Positions 6,401 to 8,949 of a stretch of DNA of 8,949 nt are shown here, in pieces. A model generated the notes under the pieces. It did no database searches. It worked only from the letters and a program-made list of their open reading frames with translations, and was not told the origin of the DNA. This DNA is from an uncultured Paracoccus sp. (lineage in GTDB: Bacteria > Pseudomonadota > Alphaproteobacteria > Rhodobacterales > Rhodobacteraceae), in contig NZ_CAMIOH010000123.1 of the NCBI RefSeq assembly GCF_946221145.1, positions 1 to 8,949 of the forward strand. Direction: 5' to 3'. A program made the translations under genes and the position numbers. The stretch's first letter is position 1, and every line of letters begins with the position of its first letter.

Positions 6401-8949
6401 GGATCTGGTCGTGAACCAGGCCGGCTGGCACGATCCGCAGGCCCGCATCGACGTGCTGACCAGCCTGCCCGGCGCGAAGGACAGTGACGCCGTACGGGAC
6501 AGGAAATCAGACGCCTTCAAGCTGCCGGGGGATCCGGGCAAACGCATCTCTCCGACCACGCGTGATGATGTGGAGCCGTTCTTCTTCCGCGCGCTGTCGG
6601 GCGAATGCATCGAATTCCGCCACACCAACGAACTGCCCAAGGATCTGGAACTGGACGACTTTCAGGTCAGGACACCGACCGACACCATCGGCCAGCATAT
6701 CCATCTGGTGAAATTCGACGTGACAGCCTCGGACGGGTCGGGGAACGGCTGGAACTATGAGGACGGCACCTTCGCCCCGGACGAATTGATGGCGCGGCGC
6801 TGCGCCGCCCTGCACGGCGGCAGTCTGGTTCCGTCCCGGTCGGGCGCCGATCTGGGCGCATGGGGTACCCGTCCTGCGACCGAGGACGAATGTTCGACCA
6901 TGAACAACAGCCGGATCTGGCGGTTGCCCGTGACCGAAAGGCGCGATCTGTTCCAGACCACCGTGCAACGCTGGTTCGCCGACCCGATCATGACGCTGGA
7001 CGGCACGCGCAAGGCGCAGGACCGCACCATGCGCACCGTCTTCAGCCACGACCATTTCGGCCCCTCGTCCATCCAGCAACACGGCTTCTACACGGCGCTG
7101 CTGATCGAGCCGGACAAGGCCGTATTGTGCGATCCGCATCGCGAAAATTCCTGCAAAACCATGAAGGACAGCCCGCACCTTGCCTTGCGGGAGGAAAAGG
7201 ACAGCGCCGATTGGGTGGGCAGCCACAAGATCGTCAAGAACAACGATGATCCGATCCATGACAATTACCGCGAATTCGCCCTGGCCGTCGCGGATTTCGC
7301 GCTGCTCTATGACCCGCGCGACCGCGAGGAGGAAACCGCGGTCGAACCCCGCGCCGGTGCCCATCAGAAGGGCATGGCCCGGATCTATTGCGAGGCGCTG
7401 TCGGCCGCCAAGGGGATGTGGCGGGGCCGCACCGCCGATCACTGCGGCCCGGACGATCCCGCAGATCTCACTATCCCGCCCGCCTGGTGGGCGGCGGGCC
7501 TGCCGGGCGACTGGCTCTCTCACCGGAACCGGCTGCATGGCAACCTGATGGACCTGCCCAGCGTCCTGAAACTGCGCGAGCATCTGATCGACTATCGCCG
7601 CCGCGCGGCATCGCCGACGGCAACGTCGCCAGATGGAGTGCGGATCGCGGACGGCGATGGCCCGCTGGCCAAGCCGGTGGCACCGCCGGAACGGCCTGAA
7701 TCCATCTCGGTCGATCATCACGATCCTTATCTGGTGAATTACCGCAACGCGCCCCTGCCGCTGCGGCTGGGCACCAAAAACGCTGACGGTTCGCCGCACG
7801 ATGATTGCGAACCCTTGCGCATGACGCGCGCCGGACAGGCCAGAGGATCGGCCGTCACGGACGACAACCAGAACAGATATGTGCTGTCCGCCCTGGAGAA
7901 GGGGAAGATGCCCCGGTGCAGCTATGCATACCAGCTGTCGGGGGATCGCGGGGATGCGGGCAATGTCCTGCGGTCCTGGCATCACCCGGACGACGATATC
8001 CGAAAAGCCCCGACCCGCGACCCCGAAACCCCGCTATTCGAGGCGTATCAGGATGAACGCACCGTGTTCCGCCTGGTCCAGGGCGCGCAAGAGGTGCAGC
8101 ATGTCTTCAACATCGCGGGCCTGGGCGGGCCGCGCAATATCGACCAACGCTTTTCCCAGGGGATGCGCGACCTGGCGATCTCGGTCGATCCCGAGCGCAA
8201 GGCCTGTTTCGAGGCGGTGCGCAAAGGATACCCCGAAGATTACGAGAACTGGCTGAACTGGACGGCCTACACCGAAAACTTCTATAACAAAACGCAAAAG
8301 GACCGGTACAAGGCGTTTGAGCAGGCCTTGGCGAATTGCGACAACCTGGAAGGATATACCTTCGCACAGGAAATAGGAATTTCAGAACATTTCGAACTCC
8401 GCACACGGCTGCGCAGCGATATCAAAGCCATGGAAGCGGTTTCAACCGCACAGCGTGCCGCAAACCCGGACCAGGCGCCCAAGGATTTGTCGGATTACCT
8501 CTATAATTTCGGCACGCTGGATGCGATTTGGAACGGCGCGTGGGGATTGCTGCGCATCTACAAGGATCCGGCATCCCGGACGACGCTCTTGAAACAGTGG
8601 CCGGTTCACGACGCACCAACGACGCTGGTCTCTGTCGTTCGCGCCAGAGGATTGGGCGAGTCCGCACCCGACCAGCCGAAGCCGACATTCCCCAACGACG
8701 CGCCCCTCTGTCCCTTGCAGGTCACAACCACGATGGGCCTGGTGGTGGCGCTGCGCACCGCCGATGTCTGGGATGCGGGGACCGACTATGAAGGCCACCG
8801 CAACGATCCCGACGGGCTGATGCTGGCGCTGCTGGACCCCGCCGCCTTGAAGGGCCGCGACATCCGAGACGACGACGACTGGACGGAAAACAGCCTGCTG
8901 CGCGCCGATGTCATCGCCGCCGTGCACGAGGCCTACAGCCGGCCCGAGC
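3405..8949 (+). CDS. Giant secreted multicopper oxidase (3' end outside window)
   Basis: One frame stays open for 1848 codons from the ATG to the right edge. Residues 1-32 form a Sec-type signal peptide (hydrophobic core 12-25, cleavage after AHA at 30-32; no twin arginine), so the enzyme should be periplasmic or secreted. Copper ligands are complete: HVFHLHAH at 531-538 (His531, 534, 536), HCHLYPHFAQGM at 595-606 (His595, Cys596, His597, His601, axial Met606), HIH at 1098-1100 and HDH at 1215-1217. Cupredoxin edge strands PLVLRANVGDLLFIRVQN (126-143) and PFFFRALSGECIEFRHTN (1058-1075) recur. Degenerate motif copies occur at about 229-305 and 1564-1720. Residues about 626-985 are a long linker with MPGYPFYIAGTAGHRPP (762-778). 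The family couples substrate oxidation to reduction of oxygen to water; the order and great size recall MnxG/McoA-type Mn(II) oxidases, but the substrate here is not established. A laccase-like or metal-detoxifying role is the main alternative. Confidence 0.93.
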   Translation, partial: MSFLYVRFAPRAFFPALALIAASLWGTVPAHAQATADFDSACTGARGGYEQRVVCADLVALDQMLVYNRFGSFNPYGMIFALRRDVVGMDTGSRANCGQDTATHTKPDDDLKAGDVRLRDCRRPRPLVLRANVGDLLFIRVQNLLVPEDPNNAPARDLSRDFCPDDAGKGKLKGQVSFGSRRMVRHGEALCEDSAMTLQDSAPPHVRVEPEAEPDAIDIIEGGDWPRTRSLNLLAEGLMPVSLRGQPPNSACLGLGAVEPGQSFECLYEVVQEGTHFLASRAAPAGGQGDGGSITHGLFGAVMAERPGTRWYRSQVSQGAMDAVWTPQTGGPRHARSDTINYEKTIGGIPVLNMARAIDSTDFRAAKAVEIVHADLNAIIWCDHDANPDGYADKPPLHCKKDTKKDDRTEEPRFDAFREFSVFFHDELKTFYTRNFEELARFGQLAGVRDGFAINYGASGMGTMLLANRKGIGPAAACAECLYEEFFLTSWANGDPALLEWFPDDPSNVHHSYLNDPVVFRNFHAGPKETHVFHLHAHQWFAGNDQGRGSYLDSQTVAPGQGFTYNIYHGGRGGAAGAWGGSGNRNRTVGDSIFHCHLYPHFAQGMWALWRVHDVFEDGSRKLPDGQDKPGLSADIRHPDQAHFARSGSVDSETGEWLAADDPATLDVIEGAGTPIPALVPLPGEALPPLPRYADQTTQAAPDHAFLHPDPAPRRVPLWRSAAAGGPERLIRAQATAPQDETARAEPSQQPGTASPVSLPMPGYPFYIAGTAGHRPPQAPHDIARALSDDVAAGSTSPVEGQLLSGGLGRHVVTKADRHLPITLPDGIADLDRTLADALPDDTSRRRLETLRSQIVAKALALGDMTAHLEHAHIRTLDPEGESLERAAMAFHHDGAGLAMQAPDGTVAAFANGAYATPKAPLPDSAEESGGIGKFDVNGAPPAPGAPFADPCGGAAGRDDAAERDGEQIGPDPLTGHAGYVIDPDLTGFRRYRVSAVQLDLVVNQAGWHDPQARIDVLTSLPGAKDSDAVRDRKSDAFKLPGDPGKRISPTTRDDVEPFFFRALSGECIEFRHTNELPKDLELDDFQVRTPTDTIGQHIHLVKFDVTASDGSGNGWNYEDGTFAPDELMARRCAALHGGSLVPSRSGADLGAWGTRPATEDECSTMNNSRIWRLPVTERRDLFQTTVQRWFADPIMTLDGTRKAQDRTMRTVFSHDHFGPSSIQQHGFYTALLIEPDKAVLCDPHRENSCKTMKDSPHLALREEKDSADWVGSHKIVKNNDDPIHDNYREFALAVADFALLYDPRDREEETAVEPRAGAHQKGMARIYCEALSAAKGMWRGRTADHCGPDDPADLTIPPAWWAAGLPGDWLSHRNRLHGNLMDLPSVLKLREHLIDYRRRAASPTATSPDGVRIADGDGPLAKPVAPPERPESISVDHHDPYLVNYRNAPLPLRLGTKNADGSPHDDCEPLRMTRAGQARGSAVTDDNQNRYVLSALEKGKMPRCSYAYQLSGDRGDAGNVLRSWHHPDDDIRKAPTRDPETPLFEAYQDERTVFRLVQGAQEVQHVFNIAGLGGPRNIDQRFSQGMRDLAISVDPERKACFEAVRKGYPEDYENWLNWTAYTENFYNKTQKDRYKAFEQALANCDNLEGYTFAQEIGISEHFELRTRLRSDIKAMEAVSTAQRAANPDQAPKDLSDYLYNFGTLDAIWNGAWGLLRIYKDPASRTTLLKQWPVHDAPTTLVSVVRARGLGESAPDQPKPTFPNDAPLCPLQVTTTMGLVVALRTADVWDAGTDYEGHRNDPDGLMLALLDPAALKGRDIRDDDDWTENSLLRADVIAAVHEAYSRPE

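Noticed and set aside
4413..6431. Long open frame on the minus strand (672 codons)
   Set aside because: It lies wholly antisense to the copper oxidase, whose frame carries the signal peptide and copper motifs. Long antisense frames are expected in high-GC DNA where G/C-ending codons suppress stops. Its translation shows no recognisable domain.
6507..7985. Long open frame on the minus strand (492 codons)
   Set aside because: It is antisense to the second oxidase repeat, including the HIH and HDH copper motifs. It has no recognisable domain and no convincing ribosome site, so it is a shadow of the real gene.
1..8949. CRISPR array, insertion sequence, tRNA or rRNA
   Set aside because: No regularly spaced direct repeats, transposase motifs, terminal inverted repeats, tRNA cloverleaf or rRNA-like sequence was seen on either strand.

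Overview
The window looks like chromosomal DNA from a high-GC proteobacterium, most likely an alphaproteobacterium of the Rhodobacteraceae/Paracoccus kind. This rests on the roughly two-thirds GC content, the strong preference for G or C at third codon positions, and the type of giant copper oxidase present. No rRNA, tRNA or other taxonomic marker is available, so the placement is tentative. I saw no mobile element, CRISPR array or RNA gene.

Layout: (1) Positions 1-557, plus strand: the last 184 codons of a gene that begins left of the window; I do not recognise the product. (2) Positions 554-3247, minus strand: an intact 897-residue protein that joins a trypsin-like serine protease, a papain-like cysteine protease and a C-terminal alpha/beta-hydrolase-like domain whose nucleophile serine appears to be glycine. 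Its stop codon overlaps the stop of gene 1 in a shared CTAG. (3) Positions 3248-3404: a 157-base, relatively AT-rich divergent control region with several inverted repeats and candidate promoters. (4) Positions 3405-8949, plus strand: one uninterrupted reading frame of 1848 codons running off the right edge. It encodes a secreted giant multicopper oxidase with a signal peptide and a complete set of type 1, 2 and 3 copper ligands.

The most striking point is the internal architecture of the copper oxidase. Motifs L3 and L4 come first (residues 531-606), and L1 and L2 come about 500 residues later (1098-1217). This is explained if the protein is a tandem duplication of a whole oxidase in which repeat 1 lost its L1/L2 ligands and repeat 2 lost its L3/L4 ligands, so that one active site is assembled across the two repeats. 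A third repeat seems to begin at the right edge.

The protease fusion and the oxidase are divergently transcribed and could share regulation, but nothing in the sequence ties them to one pathway. The oxidase is predicted to be exported. The protease has no signal peptide and is predicted to be cytoplasmic. The GC content of the 5' third of the protease gene and of the intergenic region is visibly lower than that of the rest, which hints that the serine-protease module was acquired separately.
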